64,000 nucleotides of DNA from Luteimicrobium subarcticum (GCF_002798015.1 NZ_PGTZ01000008.1:1-64000), one strand, 5' to 3'. Counted from the first letter of the stretch, positions 1 through 9,835 are shown. Numbers and translations are program-made. Notes: generated by a model not told the origin, from the sequence alone.

Positions 1-13
1 ACACCCATTCACT

Positions 14-45
14 GCAGGCCACCCCCGACCCCGGGGGTGGCCTGC
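14..45. terminator. Hairpin terminator upstream of gatC
   Basis: A 13-bp perfect inverted repeat (GCAGGCCACCCCC at 14-26, complement at 33-45) closed by one further pair and a tetraloop. There is no T-run after it. It probably ends transcription of a gene lying left of the window and insulates the gatC promoter. Confidence 0.6.
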
Positions 46-132
46 GGCATATCCAGAACCCTTCACCGCCGCGCCGCCCGTCCACCGAGCCGCGCACCCC
101 CGATGAGGCCTCGGGCGGACGGTCCGGCACCG

Positions 133-138
133 TAGGAT
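133..138 (+). promoter_or_regulatory. -10 element of a leaderless gatC promoter
   Basis: TAGGAT lies six bases before the gatC ATG at 145, so transcription should begin at or next to the start codon. There is no Shine-Dalgarno sequence before gatC. The same TAnnnT/6-8 nt/start arrangement recurs at about twenty genes in this window. No good -35 hexamer is visible. Confidence 0.5.
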
Positions 139-144
139 GGGGGC

Positions 145-441
145 ATGTCCTCCATCTCTCGTGACGAGGTCGCGCGCGTCGCGGCCCTGGCGCGGATCGA
201 CCTCGACGAGGCGGAGATCTCCCGGCTCGCCGGCGAGCTCGACGTGATCGTCGACGCGATCGCCCAGGTCAGCTCCGTCGCTACGCCGGACGTCCCCGCG
301 ACGAGCCACCCGCTCCCCATGACGAACGTCTTCCGCGCGGACGTGCCGGAGCCGTCCCTTCCCGTCGCCGCCGCGCTGGCCGGTGCGCCGGACGCCGACG
401 AGGGCCGTTTCCGCGTCCCGCAGATCCTCGGGGAGGAGTGA
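145..441 (+). CDS. gatC: Asp-tRNA(Asn)/Glu-tRNA(Gln) amidotransferase subunit C
   Basis: A 98-residue GatC-family protein, the usual length. GatC is the small subunit that wraps around and stabilises the GatA-GatB interface in the transamidosome that converts Glu-tRNA(Gln) (and Asp-tRNA(Asn) where needed) to the amide form. The N-terminus [16 protein letters not shown] is the typical GatC start. It heads the gatCAB operon: gatA starts one base after the stop. The ATG at 145 is preceded by a -10-like TAGGAT at 133 and no ribosome binding site, so the message is probably leaderless. Identity is clear from both sequence and operon. Confidence 0.96.
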   Translation: MSSISRDEVARVAALARIDLDEAEISRLAGELDVIVDAIAQVSSVATPDVPATSHPLPMTNVFRADVPEPSLPVAAALAGAPDADEGRFRVPQILGEE

Positions 442-442
442 C

Positions 443-1957
443 ATGAGCGAGCTCACCCGTGACTCGGCGGCACAGCTGGCCGCCCGCCTCGCCGCGCGCG
501 AGGTGTCGAGCGTCGAGCTGACGCAGGCCCACCTCGACCGGATCGAGGCCGTGGAGCCCGCCGTCGCCGCGTTCCTCCACGTCAGCGGCGAGACGGCGCT
601 GGAGCAGGCCGCGGAGGTCGACCGCCGGCGCGCGGCCGGCGACGACCTGCACCCGCTCGCCGGTGTTCCCGTCGCTGTCAAGGACGTCGTGGTCACCGAA
701 GGCGTCCCCACCACGGCCGGCTCGAGGATCCTCGAGGGCTGGGTGCCGCCGTACGACGCGACGCTGGTGGAGCGGCTGAAGGCCGCCGGCCTGCCCATCC
801 TCGGCAAGACCAACATGGACGAGTTCGCCATGGGCTCGTCGACCGAGCACTCCGCGTACGGTCCCACGCACAACCCGTGGGACCTCGACCGGATCCCCGG
901 CGGATCCGGCGGTGGCTCGGCGGCGGCGGTCGCGGCCTTCGAGGCCCCGCTCGCCATCGGCACGGACACGGGTGGCTCCATCCGCCAGCCCGGGGCGGTC
1001 ACCGGGACCGTCGGCGTCAAGCCGACCTACGGCGGGGTGTCGCGCTACGGCCTCATCGCGATGGCGTCGTCGCTCGACCAGGCCGGTCCCGTGACGCGGA
1101 CGGTGCTGGACGCGGCGCTGCTCCACGAGCTCATCGGCGGGCACGACCCGCGAGACTCGACGTCGATCCCGGAAGCGCTCCCGCCGCTCGTCGACGCGGC
1201 ACGTCAGGGCGCGCTCGGCGACCTGCGCGGCGTGCGCGTCGGCGTCGTGACGGAGCTGGGCGGCGACGGTTACCAGGACGGTGTGCGCGCCCGGTTCGAG
1301 GAGTCGCTCGACCTGCTGCGCAGCGCCGGCGCCGAGATCGTCGAGGTCTCGTGCCCGCACTTCCAGTACGCGCTGGGCGCGTACTACCTCATCATGCCGA
1401 GCGAGGCGTCCAGCAACCTGGCGAAGTTCGACGGGATGCGGTTCGGTCTCCGGGTCGAGCCGGAGGACGGTCCGGTCACCGCGGAGCGTGTCATGGCTGC
1501 GACACGCGGCCAGGGCTTCGGAGACGAGGTCAAGCGCCGCGTCATCCTCGGCACCTACGCCCTCTCGGCGGGGTACTACGACGCCTACTACGGCAGCGCG
1601 CAGAAGGTCCGCACGCTCATCCAGCGCGACTTCGCCGCAGCCTTCGAGCGCGCGGACGTCCTGGTCTCGCCGACGGCTCCCACCACGGCGTTCCGCCTGG
1701 GCGAGAAGCTCGACGACCCGCTCGCGATGTACCTCAACGACGTCGCGACGATCCCGGCCAACCTCGCGGGCGTGCCCGGCATGTCCGTGCCGAACGGGCT
1801 CTCGGACGACGGGCTGCCCGTCGGGTTCCAGATCCTGGCACCGGCCAAGGCCGACGACCGCATGTACCGCGTGGGAGCGGCCCTCGAGGCCGCCCTGGAG
1901 AGCTCCTGGGGCGGTTCGCTGCTCGCCCAGGCGCCTGAGCTGGAGGTGTCCCGATGA
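443..1957 (+). CDS. gatA: Asp-tRNA(Asn)/Glu-tRNA(Gln) amidotransferase subunit A
   Basis: A 504-residue amidase-signature protein. GatA hydrolyses glutamine and channels ammonia to GatB. The Ser-cis-Ser-Lys triad can be placed at Lys80 (in VAVKDVV), Ser155 (in GGSGGGS) and Ser179 (in GTDTGGS). I chose ATG 443, which follows the gatC stop and has GGGGAGGAG upstream; the same frame is open further left but that extension overlaps gatC. The 3' end overlaps the gatB ATG by four bases (ATGA), indicating translational coupling. Presence of GatCAB implies that Gln-tRNA(Gln) is made indirectly, in line with a glutamyl-tRNA synthetase gene (37.4 kb) in the window. Confidence 0.97.
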   Translation: MSELTRDSAAQLAARLAAREVSSVELTQAHLDRIEAVEPAVAAFLHVSGETALEQAAEVDRRRAAGDDLHPLAGVPVAVKDVVVTEGVPTTAGSRILEGWVPPYDATLVERLKAAGLPILGKTNMDEFAMGSSTEHSAYGPTHNPWDLDRIPGGSGGGSAAAVAAFEAPLAIGTDTGGSIRQPGAVTGTVGVKPTYGGVSRYGLIAMASSLDQAGPVTRTVLDAALLHELIGGHDPRDSTSIPEALPPLVDAARQGALGDLRGVRVGVVTELGGDGYQDGVRARFEESLDLLRSAGAEIVEVSCPHFQYALGAYYLIMPSEASSNLAKFDGMRFGLRVEPEDGPVTAERVMAATRGQGFGDEVKRRVILGTYALSAGYYDAYYGSAQKVRTLIQRDFAAAFERADVLVSPTAPTTAFRLGEKLDDPLAMYLNDVATIPANLAGVPGMSVPNGLSDDGLPVGFQILAPAKADDRMYRVGAALEAALESSWGGSLLAQAPELEVSR

Positions 1958-3459
1958 CCGTCACCGACGTCGACCTGGTGTCCTACGACGACGCCGTCGA
2001 GCGCTACGACCCGGTCTTCGGCATCGAGGTCCACGTCGAGCTGGGCACGCGGACCAAGATGTTCTGCCCGGCGGAGGTGAGCTTCGGCGCCGAGCCCAAC
2101 ACGCAGGTGACGCCAGTCTCGCTCGGGCTGCCTGGCGCGCTCCCGGTCGTGAACGGCACGGCGGTGGAGTACGCGATCCGTATCGGCCTGGCGCTGAACT
2201 GCCAGATCGCGGAGTCGTGCCGCTTCGCCCGCAAGAACTACTTCTACCCGGACGTCCCGAAGAACTTCCAGACGTCGCAGTACGACGAGCCGATCGCGTT
2301 CGACGGATGGATCGACGTCGAGCTCGAGGACGGCACGGTGTTCCGGGTCGAGATCGAGCGCGCGCACATGGAGGAGGACGCCGGCAAGAACACCCACGTG
2401 GGTGGTGCCGCCGGCCGCATCCACGGCGCGGAGTACTCGCTCGTCGACTACAACCGGGCCGGGATCCCGCTCGTCGAGATCGTCACCCGGCCGGTGGCGG
2501 GCGCGGGCGCGCGCGCTCCCGAGGTGGCACGTGCGTACGTCCAGACGCTGCGCGACATCTTCCGGGCGCTCGACGTGTCCGAGGCTCGGATGGAGCGGGG
2601 GAACGTCCGCGCGGACGTCAACCTGTCGCTCCGTGCGACGCCCGACTCCCCGCTCGGGACCCGCACCGAGACGAAGAACGTCAACTCGTTCCGGTCGGTG
2701 GAGCGCGCGGTGCGCTACGAGGTCTCGCGGCAGGCCGCGGTCCTCGACGCGGGCGGGACGATCGTCCAGGAGACGCGGCACTGGCACGAGGACACGGGCG
2801 TCACGACGTCCGGGCGCGTCAAGTCCGACGCCGAGGACTACCGGTACTTCCCCGAGCCGGACCTCGTGCCCGTCGAGCCGAGCCGGGCGTGGGTCGAGGA
2901 GATCCGCGCGGCGCTCCCCGAGCTTCCCGCCGCGCGCCGTCGCCGGCTGCAGAGCGAGTGGGGATACACCGACCCCGAGATGCGCGACGTCGTGAACGCC
3001 GGTGCGATCGACCTCATCGAGGCGACGGTCGCCGCCGGCGCGAGCCCCGCGGGCGCTCGCAAGTGGTGGATGGGCGAGCTGGCTCGCTTCGCGAAGGAGC
3101 GCGAGCTCGAGCTCGCCGACGTCCCCGTGACGACGGCGCAGGTCGCCGAGCTGCAGTCGCTCGTCGACGCCGGCACGCTCAACGACAAGCTCGCGCGGCA
3201 GGCGCTCGAGGGCGTCCTGGCGGGGGAGGGGTCGCCGACGGAGGTCGTCGAGGCCCGCGGCCTCGCCGTGGTGTCGGACGACGGCCCGCTGCTCGCGGCC
3301 ATCGATGACGCGCTCGCCGCTCAGCCGGACATCGCGGAGAAGATCCGCGGCGGGAACCTCGGCCCCGTCGGCGCGATCATCGGCGCCGTGATGAAGGCGA
3401 CCAAGGGCCAGGCCGATGCCGGACGCGTCCGGGAGCTCGTCCTCGAACGGGTCGGCTGA
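1954..3459 (+). CDS. gatB: Asp-tRNA(Asn)/Glu-tRNA(Gln) amidotransferase subunit B
   Basis: A 501-residue GatB. It phosphorylates the Glu (or Asp) carbonyl on misacylated tRNA and transfers ammonia to it. The N-terminal cradle domain begins with FGIEVHVEL and carries the conserved motif around GGAAGRIHG; the C-terminal roughly 150 residues form the YqeY-like helical tRNA-binding domain and end in the typical [20 protein letters not shown] segment. Full length and coupled to gatA by a four-base overlap. It is the last gene of the operon proper, although the acetyltransferase follows after three bases. Confidence 0.97.
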   Translation: MTVTDVDLVSYDDAVERYDPVFGIEVHVELGTRTKMFCPAEVSFGAEPNTQVTPVSLGLPGALPVVNGTAVEYAIRIGLALNCQIAESCRFARKNYFYPDVPKNFQTSQYDEPIAFDGWIDVELEDGTVFRVEIERAHMEEDAGKNTHVGGAAGRIHGAEYSLVDYNRAGIPLVEIVTRPVAGAGARAPEVARAYVQTLRDIFRALDVSEARMERGNVRADVNLSLRATPDSPLGTRTETKNVNSFRSVERAVRYEVSRQAAVLDAGGTIVQETRHWHEDTGVTTSGRVKSDAEDYRYFPEPDLVPVEPSRAWVEEIRAALPELPAARRRRLQSEWGYTDPEMRDVVNAGAIDLIEATVAAGASPAGARKWWMGELARFAKERELELADVPVTTAQVAELQSLVDAGTLNDKLARQALEGVLAGEGSPTEVVEARGLAVVSDDGPLLAAIDDALAAQPDIAEKIRGGNLGPVGAIIGAVMKATKGQADAGRVRELVLERVG

Positions 3460-3462
3460 CCC

Positions 3463-4041
3463 GTGCGCGGACCGGTCATCGAGGGTGAGATCGCCCGCCT
3501 CCGCCCGATCGAGCCGCGTGACGCGGACGAGATGTGGGAGAGCCTCCAGGACGACGAGGCGATGCGGCTCACGGGGACGACGCGGAGCTTCACCCGCGGT
3601 GAGATCGACGCGTGGGCGGCGGACGTGTCGGACCGGCCCGGTCGGTACGACTGGGCGATCGTGCCGGCGGCGCGGCGGGACGGGAAGCCGCTGTCCGACC
3701 GGATGATCGGCGAGATCGTCGTCAACGAGATCGACCCGGACGTGCGCAGCGCCAACCTCCGGCTCGCGCTGCTGCCGAACTACCGCGGTCGCGGCTACGG
3801 TCGCGACGCGATCTTCCAGGTCATGCGGTTCGTGTTCGACGGCACGCCTGAGGTCGAGGGTCCGCGGCTGCACCGGCTCGGGCTCGACGTCCTGGGCTTC
3901 AACCCGCGTGCGCGCATGCTCTACGAGTCGCTGGGCTTCCGTGAGGAGGGCCGGCAGCGCGACGCGGTGCGCGACGGAGACGGCTGGTCGGACGTCGTGA
4001 TCATGGGGATCCTCGAGGACGAGTTCCGCGCGTCCGTGTGA
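3463..4041 (+). CDS. GNAT-family N-acetyltransferase (RimJ/RimL type)
   Basis: 192 residues with a single GNAT fold. The acetyl-CoA pyrophosphate loop is visible as [11 protein letters not shown] around residues 106-116, followed by the C-terminal [16 protein letters not shown] helix common in RimJ/RimL relatives. The substrate cannot be told: the family includes ribosomal-protein N-terminal acetylases and small-molecule acetylases. The GTG start lies three bases after gatB, so it is probably cotranscribed with gatCAB; no good ribosome binding site is seen apart from the end of gatB. Confidence 0.85.
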   Translation: MRGPVIEGEIARLRPIEPRDADEMWESLQDDEAMRLTGTTRSFTRGEIDAWAADVSDRPGRYDWAIVPAARRDGKPLSDRMIGEIVVNEIDPDVRSANLRLALLPNYRGRGYGRDAIFQVMRFVFDGTPEVEGPRLHRLGLDVLGFNPRARMLYESLGFREEGRQRDAVRDGDGWSDVVIMGILEDEFRASV

Positions 4042-4122
4042 CGCCCGACGCGGCCGCCGTGCGCGCACCGCGGCGACCGCGCACGAGGTGCCGACCGCGG
4101 CGGGCGGTGGCAGGGTCGTCGC

Positions 4123-5691
4123 ATGACCGGGTCGAGCGGGGCGTCGGGGCCGGACGCGGGGGACGCTCCGAACGGTCGCGCGGAGTCGCGGCCGGGTGGA
4201 GGCGACGGTCCGCGCGTGCCGGGCGACCGGGCGTTCTTCGGTCAGCCGATCGGCCTGATGACGCTCTTCACCACCGAGCTGTGGGAGCGGTTCAGCTATT
4301 ACGGCATGCGCGCGATCCTGCTGTACTACCTGACGGACACCCTCGCCAACGGCGGCCTCGCGCTGCCGCAGACGACCGGCCTCGCGCTGGTGTCGATCTA
4401 CGGGACGAGCGTCTACCTCCTGTCCGTGGTGGGCGGCTGGGCCGCGGACCGCCTCGTCGGCGCCCGACGGTCGACCCTGTACGGCGGGATCGTCATCGCG
4501 TCCGGCCACGTGAGCCTGTCGGTGCCGGGGGTCGGCTTCTCGGCGGTCGGGATCTGTCTCGTCGCGATCGGGACGGGTCTGCTCAAGCCCAACGTGTCGT
4601 CGATGGTGGGCGAGCTGTACGCGCGGGACGACCCGCGGCGGGACTCCGGCTTCTCGATCTTCTACATGGGCATCAACATCGGGTCGCTGGTCGCGCCGAT
4701 CCTCGTGGGCGTCGCCCGGGACTGGGGCGGCTACCACGCGGGCTTCGCGGTCGCGGCGGTCGGCATGGCGGTAGCGCTCGTCTTCTTCGTCGCGGGGCGG
4801 CGCTATCTGGGTGCCGCGGGGAGCGCGGTCGCGAACCCGATCCGGCCGGAGGAGCACCGCACGCTGGTGCGCAACGGCCTCGTCATCCTCGCGGCGATCC
4901 TCGTCGTGCTCGGCGTCGCGGCGCTCACGACGAGCACCGGCGGGCTCGACGTCTTCATCAACACGATGTCGTACCTGGCGTTCCTCGCGCCGATCACCTA
5001 CCTCACCGTGATGTACCGCTCGCCGCGCGTCACCGTCGCCGAGCGGGGGCGGGTGCTCGCGTACGTGCCGCTGTTCGTCGGCGCGATGCTGTTCTGGATG
5101 ATCTTCGAGCAGGCGGCCACCACCCTGTCCGCGTTCGCTCAGGACCGGACCGACCGGCACGTCCTGGGCATCGGCGTGAGCCCCGAGTTCTTCCAGTCGG
5201 TCAACCCGGCGTCGATCATCGTGCTGGCCCCGCTCTTCGCCTGGATCTGGGCGCGGACGCACGACCGTCCGCCCACGGCCTACAAGTTCGCGATGGGGCT
5301 CGCGCTCGGTGCGCTCTCGTTCGTGTTCCTCGCGGCAGCGTCGGCCGTCGTGGGGGACGGGCTGGCCCCCGCGTGGGTGCTCATCGTCGTCTACGTGATC
5401 CAGACGCTCGGCGAGCTGTGCCTTTCGCCCGTGGGGCTGGCCGCGACGACGCTGCTCGCACCGAAGGCGTTCCGCAGCCAGGCGCTCGCCGTGTGGTTCC
5501 TCGCCGAGTCGGCGGGGCAGGCGATCACCGCGCAGCTCGTCAAGGCGACCGAGGGCGCCTCGGACACCGCGTACTTCGGGTGGATCGGCGCGGTGACGTT
5601 GGTCGTCGCGCTGGCGCTGTGGGCCGTCGCTCCCTGGGTGACACGGCAGATCCGGCGGTCCGACGCGCTCGAGCACGCTCCGATCGGCTGA
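4123..5691 (+). CDS. POT/PTR2-family proton-dependent peptide transporter
   Basis: A 522-residue major-facilitator protein of the proton-coupled oligopeptide transporter family. The diagnostic TM1 motif [13 protein letters not shown] (ExxERFxYY) is present near residue 49, followed by the second POT signature region around [13 protein letters not shown]. About 12-14 hydrophobic segments can be counted. It imports di- and tripeptides with protons. The first roughly 35 residues are polar and Gly/Asp-rich, a cytoplasmic tail. The next gene is ilvD on the same strand, with its own promoter-like sequence. The transported substrate range is inferred from the family. Confidence 0.9.
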   Translation: MTGSSGASGPDAGDAPNGRAESRPGGGDGPRVPGDRAFFGQPIGLMTLFTTELWERFSYYGMRAILLYYLTDTLANGGLALPQTTGLALVSIYGTSVYLLSVVGGWAADRLVGARRSTLYGGIVIASGHVSLSVPGVGFSAVGICLVAIGTGLLKPNVSSMVGELYARDDPRRDSGFSIFYMGINIGSLVAPILVGVARDWGGYHAGFAVAAVGMAVALVFFVAGRRYLGAAGSAVANPIRPEEHRTLVRNGLVILAAILVVLGVAALTTSTGGLDVFINTMSYLAFLAPITYLTVMYRSPRVTVAERGRVLAYVPLFVGAMLFWMIFEQAATTLSAFAQDRTDRHVLGIGVSPEFFQSVNPASIIVLAPLFAWIWARTHDRPPTAYKFAMGLALGALSFVFLAAASAVVGDGLAPAWVLIVVYVIQTLGELCLSPVGLAATTLLAPKAFRSQALAVWFLAESAGQAITAQLVKATEGASDTAYFGWIGAVTLVVALALWAVAPWVTRQIRRSDALEHAPIG

Positions 5692-5768
5692 CGGCGCGGG
5701 CCCGGCGCCGGGGCGTCGGGGTCGGTGTCGTCGCGCGGCCCGGTGGGGCCGGTGCCAGACTCGCAAGC

Positions 5769-7496
5769 ATGGCGACGACGACCCCCCGACCCGGCTCCGG
5801 CACCCCCGACGTCGACATCAAGCCGCGGTCGCGGCAGGTCACGGACGGGATCGAGGCGACCGCGTCGCGCGGCATGCTGCGAGCGGTCGGGATGGGCGAC
5901 GAGGACTTCGCCAAGCCGCAGATCGGCGTCGCGTCGTCGTGGAACGAGATCACGCCGTGCAACCTGTCGCTCGACCGCCTCGCCCAGGCCGCGAAGGACG
6001 GCGTGCACGCCGCCGGCGGGTACCCGCTCGAGTTCGGCACCATCTCGGTGTCCGACGGGATCTCGATGGGGCACGAGGGCATGCACTTCTCGCTCGTGTC
6101 GCGCGACGTCATCGCCGACTCCGTGGAGACGGTGATGCAGGCCGAGCGGCTCGACGGGTCCGTGCTGCTCGCCGGGTGCGACAAGTCGCTGCCGGGGATG
6201 CTCATGGCGGCCGCGCGCCTGGACCTCGCGTCCGTCTTCCTCTACGCGGGCACGATCGCGCCGGGCTGGGCGAAGCTCGAGGACGGCACCGAGATGCAGG
6301 TGACGCTCATCGACGCGTTCGAGGCCGTCGGGGCGTGCGCGCGCGGGCTGCTCAGCGAGAAGGACCGCGACGCGATCGAGCGGGCCGTCTGCCCGGGCGA
6401 GGGCGCGTGCGGCGGGATGTACACGGCCAACACGATGGCGTCGGTCGCCGAGGCGATGGGCATGTCCCTGCCGGGGTCCGCGGCGCCGCCGTCCGCCGAC
6501 CGGCGCCGGGACCAGTTCGCGCGACGGTCGGGCGAGGCGGTGGTGAACCTGCTGCGCGAGGGCATCACGGCCCGGCAGATCATGACGAAGGACGCGTTCG
6601 AGAACGCGGTCGCGGTGGTCATGGCGCTCGGGGGGTCGACGAACGCGGTCCTGCACCTGCTGGCGATCGCGCACGAGGCCGAGGTCGAGCTCACCCTGGA
6701 CGACTTCGACCGGATCGGTGACCGGGTGCCGCACCTGTCCGACGTGAAGCCGTTCGGCCGGTACGTGATGAACGACGTGGACCGGATCGGCGGGATCCCG
6801 GTGGTCATGAAGGCGTTGCTCGATGCGGGCCTGCTGCACGGCGACGCCCTGACCGTGACCGGGCGGACGGTCGCCGAGAACCTGGCCGAGCTCGCGCCGC
6901 CCGACCCGGACGGCAAGGTGCTGCGTGCCGTCGCCGACCCCGTGCACCACAGCGGAGGGATCACCGTCCTGCACGGGAGCCTCGCACCGGACGGTGCCGT
7001 CGTGAAGTCGGCAGGTTTCGACGCCGACGTGTTCGAGGGCACGGCGCGGGTGTTCGAGCGGGAGCGTGGCGCGCTCGACGCGCTCGAGGACGGGACCATC
7101 CGCGCCGGGGACGTCGTCGTGATCCGGTACGAGGGCCCGAAGGGTGGCCCGGGGATGCGCGAGATGCTCGCGATCACGGGCGCGATCAAGGGCGCCGGGC
7201 TCGGCAAGGACGTCCTGCTCGTCACCGACGGGCGGTTCTCTGGCGGGACGACGGGCCTCTGCGTCGGCCACATCGCGCCGGAGGCCGTGGACGGCGGCCC
7301 GATCGGGCTCGTGCGCGACGGCGACCGGATCCGGCTGGACGTCTCGGCCAAGACGCTTGACCTGCTGGTCTATCCCTCCGAGCTCATGATCCGACGCCAG
7401 ACCTGGGCGCCGATCCCGCACGGGTACACGCGCGGCGTGCTCGCGAAGTACACCAAGCTCGTCCAGTCGGCCTCACGGGGAGCGGTCCTCGAGTAG
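5769..7496 (+). CDS. ilvD: Dihydroxyacid dehydratase (plant/mycobacterial-type IlvD)
   Basis: 575 residues. Converts 2,3-dihydroxy-isovalerate and 2,3-dihydroxy-3-methylvalerate to the 2-keto acids, the last common step of Val/Ile/Leu synthesis. Three cluster cysteines can be placed: Cys64 (TPCN), Cys137 (GCDKSLPGM) and Cys214 ([10 protein letters not shown]). This is the three-cysteine arrangement of the [2Fe-2S] subgroup. The C-terminus has [10 protein letters not shown] and DGRFSGGT. Start ATG 5769 is chosen for the family N-terminus; the same open frame runs further left only as an artefact of GC content. A -10-like CAGACT at 5756-5761 lies seven bases upstream, suggesting a leaderless mRNA. 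A second, E. coli-type ilvD begins at 63179. Confidence 0.95.
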   Translation: MATTTPRPGSGTPDVDIKPRSRQVTDGIEATASRGMLRAVGMGDEDFAKPQIGVASSWNEITPCNLSLDRLAQAAKDGVHAAGGYPLEFGTISVSDGISMGHEGMHFSLVSRDVIADSVETVMQAERLDGSVLLAGCDKSLPGMLMAAARLDLASVFLYAGTIAPGWAKLEDGTEMQVTLIDAFEAVGACARGLLSEKDRDAIERAVCPGEGACGGMYTANTMASVAEAMGMSLPGSAAPPSADRRRDQFARRSGEAVVNLLREGITARQIMTKDAFENAVAVVMALGGSTNAVLHLLAIAHEAEVELTLDDFDRIGDRVPHLSDVKPFGRYVMNDVDRIGGIPVVMKALLDAGLLHGDALTVTGRTVAENLAELAPPDPDGKVLRAVADPVHHSGGITVLHGSLAPDGAVVKSAGFDADVFEGTARVFERERGALDALEDGTIRAGDVVVIRYEGPKGGPGMREMLAITGAIKGAGLGKDVLLVTDGRFSGGTTGLCVGHIAPEAVDGGPIGLVRDGDRIRLDVSAKTLDLLVYPSELMIRRQTWAPIPHGYTRGVLAKYTKLVQSASRGAVLE

Positions 7497-7535
7497 CTCC
7501 GGGTGCGGTCTCTCGTTCTGGCCCATTCCGCGTCT

Positions 7536-7565
7536 TTGTCTGAACTGTGCGGATGCTTGTACTCT
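7536..7565 (+). promoter_or_regulatory. Promoter of the ABC-2 exporter operon
   Basis: TTGTCT (7536-7541), an 18-bp spacer and TACTCT (7560-7565) form a reasonable sigma-70-type promoter. Between it and the GTG at 7609 is a GATGGCTC/GAGCCGTC hairpin (about 7572-7595) followed by the ribosome binding site CAGGAGGGGG. The 112-bp gap after ilvD holds nothing else recognisable. Confidence 0.5.
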
Positions 7566-7608
7566 CCGCCTGATGGCTCGACCGTGAGCCGTCAGGAGGG
7601 GGACGGCC

Positions 7609-8658
7609 GTGGCCGCCACTGCACCGGCGGGGGACGCTCCCGCCATCGTCACCAGGGGTCTTCGTAAGACCTACCGCACCCGCAGGGGCAAGCGGCGCGT
7701 CGCGGTGGAGGGGCTCGACCTGACGGTCCCGCGCGGCGGCGTCCACGGGTTCCTCGGCCCCAACGGCTCGGGCAAGACCACGTCGATCCGCATGCTCCTG
7801 GGGCTGGCACGTGCCGACGCCGGAACCATGGAGATCTTCGGCACGCCCGTGCCGGCGCGGCTCCCCGACGTCGTCGCCCGGGTCGGCGCGATCGTCGAGC
7901 AGCCCAAGTTCTTCCCCGCGTTCACGGGGCGCAAGAACCTCACGCTGCTCGCGGCCGCGATCGGCGTCCCGAGCCAGGAGGTCGGACGCGTCCTGGAGAC
8001 GGTCGGGCTGGGGGAGCGTGCCGACGACCGCTTCAAGTCCTACTCGCTGGGCATGAAGCAGCGCCTCGCGATCGCCGCGACGCTGCTCAAGGACCCTGAC
8101 CTGCTGATCTTCGACGAGCCGACGAACGGCCTCGACCCGGCCGGCATCCGCGAGATCCGACACACGATGCGCGGCCTCGCCGACCAGGGCAAGACGGTCC
8201 TGGTCTCCAGCCACATCCTCGCCGAGGTGCAGCTCGTGGCCGACACCGTGTCGATCATCGGTCACGGTCGGCTGCTCGCGAGCGGTCGCGTCGAGGACCT
8301 CGTCGGTGGCGCCGCGGGGCACGTCCGCGTCGGCGTCGACGAGGCCGACCGCGCGGCGGGCGTCCTGGAGGCGTCCGGCTGGACCGTCCGGCGGGAGTCG
8401 CCGCACCTGCTCGTCGAGGGCGTCGACGACGCCGCGGCGATCACGAGGGCGCTGGCCGCCGAGATGCTCTTCGTCCGCGAGCTCGTCCCCGTGAAGGCGG
8501 ACCTCGAGCAGGTCTTCCTCGAGCTGACGTCGGGCGTCGACTCGGCGGGCGGCGACGTGCACCCCGAGGAACCACGGCACGCCGCGCCACCGGACGGCAC
8601 AGGTACGGCAGCAAGGCAGGGCTCGACCGACGACACCACCACGGAGGACGCACGATGA
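7609..8658 (+). CDS. ABC transporter ATP-binding protein
   Basis: 349 residues, a DrrA/CcmA-like ATPase of an ABC-2 exporter. Walker A is GPNGSGKT at residues 50-57, the signature is YSLGMKQR, Walker B LLIFDEPTNGLDP, and the switch histidine lies in SSHILAE. A C-terminal roughly 110-residue extension with alternating hydrophobic strands is usual for this subgroup; the last 40 residues are polar and low in complexity. The GTG start has a strong purine-rich site (GGAGGGGG). It overlaps the permease start by four bases, so the two form one exporter. Substrate unknown. Confidence 0.9.
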   Translation: MAATAPAGDAPAIVTRGLRKTYRTRRGKRRVAVEGLDLTVPRGGVHGFLGPNGSGKTTSIRMLLGLARADAGTMEIFGTPVPARLPDVVARVGAIVEQPKFFPAFTGRKNLTLLAAAIGVPSQEVGRVLETVGLGERADDRFKSYSLGMKQRLAIAATLLKDPDLLIFDEPTNGLDPAGIREIRHTMRGLADQGKTVLVSSHILAEVQLVADTVSIIGHGRLLASGRVEDLVGGAAGHVRVGVDEADRAAGVLEASGWTVRRESPHLLVEGVDDAAAITRALAAEMLFVRELVPVKADLEQVFLELTSGVDSAGGDVHPEEPRHAAPPDGTGTAARQGSTDDTTTEDAR

Positions 8659-9626
8659 GGCTGCTGAGGGTCGAGCTGACCCGGTTCGCGTCCCGCCGGC
8701 TCGTGCGCTGGGGGCTCCTGGTGGCGGTCCTCGGCATCCTGGCGATCGCCGTGACGAGCTGGGTCGGTGCCCGGCCGCCCAGCGCGTCGGAGGTCTCCCA
8801 GGCGCAGGAGTACGTCCAGCAGCAGAAGGACTACTGGGCGCAGGACGGCGCCGCGCAGATCCAGGACTGCAAGGACCACCCGGAGAACTACTGGGACGGG
8901 GTCGACTGCGAGCACGACCTCTACACCGAGCCGAAGGTCGAGGACTTCCTCCAGGCCCCGGGGTCGTTCGCCGCCGAGGGCATCGACACGGTCGGCATGG
9001 AGGCGATCCTCGTCGCCGTGCTCGCCCTGGTGCTCGGAGCGGCGTTCGTGTGCGCCGAGGTGGCGTCGGGCGCGCTGGGCAACTGGCTCACGTTCGAGCC
9101 GCGACGTGGCCGCGTGTACACGTCGAAGATCGCCGCGGCCGCGATCGGCGCCGCCGCGTTCGCCGCGGTCGTGCTGCTCGTCGCGACCGGGGCGGAGTGG
9201 ACCGCGTTCGCGATCGAGGGACGCGCCGGAGCGTCCGGGCACGACTGGTGCCAGCTCGCGGCACTGGCCGGTCGGGCGGTGGCGCTCGCGGCGGGGCTCT
9301 CCGCGCTGGGTGCGGGGCTCGGGTTCTTCGTCCGGCACACGGCCGCCGTGCTCGGTGTCGTCGCGGGCTGGATGGCGGTCGTGGACGGCGCGGTGCTCGG
9401 CGCCCTGGGACAGCAGCGGTGGACGCTGCGGCTCTCCGGGCAGGCGTGGGTCGACGGTGGTGCGACGTACTACGTCGAGAAGTGCACCCCTGCCGACGGG
9501 GGGCTGTCGTGCGAGTCGGTCGAGCGCCATGTCTCGACCGTCCACGGCGGTCTGGTCCTGCTCGTCGTGGTCGTCGTGGTCGTCGGCCTGGGATGGTTCG
9601 TGTTCCGGCGTCGCGACGTGTCCTGA
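8655..9626 (+). CDS. ABC-2-type permease, partner of the preceding ATPase
   Basis: 323-residue membrane protein. One membrane segment at residues about 15-35 is followed by a roughly 75-residue extracytoplasmic stretch rich in Gln, Asp and Trp, then five further hydrophobic segments, the last ending in the positively charged tail FRRRDVS. The layout (TM, large loop, TM bundle) is that of ABC-2 permeases. ATG overlaps the ATPase stop (ATGA). Two extracytoplasmic cysteines flank short Asp/His-rich stretches, so a metal or disulphide is possible but unproven. What is exported is not evident; neighbours are amino-acid genes, but the operon has its own promoter. Confidence 0.8.
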   Translation: MRLLRVELTRFASRRLVRWGLLVAVLGILAIAVTSWVGARPPSASEVSQAQEYVQQQKDYWAQDGAAQIQDCKDHPENYWDGVDCEHDLYTEPKVEDFLQAPGSFAAEGIDTVGMEAILVAVLALVLGAAFVCAEVASGALGNWLTFEPRRGRVYTSKIAAAAIGAAAFAAVVLLVATGAEWTAFAIEGRAGASGHDWCQLAALAGRAVALAAGLSALGAGLGFFVRHTAAVLGVVAGWMAVVDGAVLGALGQQRWTLRLSGQAWVDGGATYYVEKCTPADGGLSCESVERHVSTVHGGLVLLVVVVVVVGLGWFVFRRRDVS

Positions 9627-9655
9627 GGCCGGAGGCCGCGCCGCGAGGGATCGCG

Positions 9656-9670
9656 TCTCAGAGACTGGGA
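9656..9670. promoter_or_regulatory. Putative NdgR/LtbR-type operator upstream of ilvBNC
   Basis: TCTCA-GAGAC-TGGGA matches, with one mismatch in the ten half-site bases, the TCTCA-N5-TGAGA palindrome found between ndgR and leuC (41848-41862); the flanking GCG and GC bases match too. It sits inside a larger perfect inverted repeat, GATCGCGTC (9649-9657) / GACGCGATC (9669-9677). Binding by NdgR is inferred from the shared sequence and from known IclR control of leuCD and ilvBNC in Corynebacterium and Streptomyces. Confidence 0.5.
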
Positions 9671-9678
9671 CGCGATCA

Positions 9679-9700
9679 CTCGCGGTGTGACATCCGCGAG
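9679..9700 (+). promoter_or_regulatory. Hairpin just before the ilvB leader-peptide ribosome binding site
   Basis: CTCGCGG (9679-9685) and CCGCGAG (9694-9700) form a perfect 7-bp stem with an 8-base loop, directly followed by the GGGAGGG ribosome binding site of the leader peptide. It could affect leader translation or be part of the promoter; I could not place a convincing -10/-35 pair here. Confidence 0.35.
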
Positions 9701-9713
9701 GGGAGGGCGTAGC

Positions 9714-9767
9714 GTGTGTGCCGTGCAGACGATCCTCCTCGTAGTACTTCCTGAGCGCGCCGGCTGA
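9714..9767 (+). CDS. ilvB leader peptide (17 codons, attenuator)
   Basis: Short reading frame GTG...TGA encoding [17 protein letters not shown]. Six consecutive codons specify Ile-Leu-Leu-Val-Val-Leu, the three end products of the pathway that ilvBNC serves. GTA-GTA-CTT are AT-ending codons that are scarce in this very GC-rich DNA, which would sharpen ribosome pausing. GGGAGGG at 9701-9707 is a well-placed ribosome binding site six bases before the GTG. A T-run terminator follows 29 bases after the stop. This is a ribosome-mediated attenuator of the kind described for C. glutamicum ilvBNC. Confidence 0.88.
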   Translation: MCAVQTILLVVLPERAG

Positions 9768-9796
9768 GGCCACCGCACAGGTCTCGTCAGCGCGCA

Positions 9797-9835
9797 CCCC
9801 TCGAAGCACCCGTGGACCGGGTCGAGGGGTTTTTT
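9797..9835 (+). terminator. Rho-independent attenuator of ilvBNC
   Basis: CCCCTCGA (9797-9804) pairs with TCGAGGGG (9822-9829), with an inner ACCCG/CGGGT helix, followed at once by six T residues (9830-9835). It is one of only two hairpins with a clear T-run found in the window, and it lies between the leader peptide and ilvB, as expected for transcription attenuation. Confidence 0.88.

Noticed and set aside
1588-5766. A 1392-codon open frame on the minus strand opposite gatA-gatB-POT
   Set aside because: It lies antisense to four well-recognised genes, is dominated by Arg/Pro/Ala/His, and has no family motif. It results from scarcity of stop codons in GC-rich DNA, as do similar long minus frames at 9989-13444 and 41738-44164.
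4038-5768. In-frame N-terminal extension of ilvD by 577 residues
   Set aside because: It overlaps the peptide transporter in another frame and is Arg/Gly-rich without homology; the DHAD family N-terminus begins at 5769 with a -10 just before.
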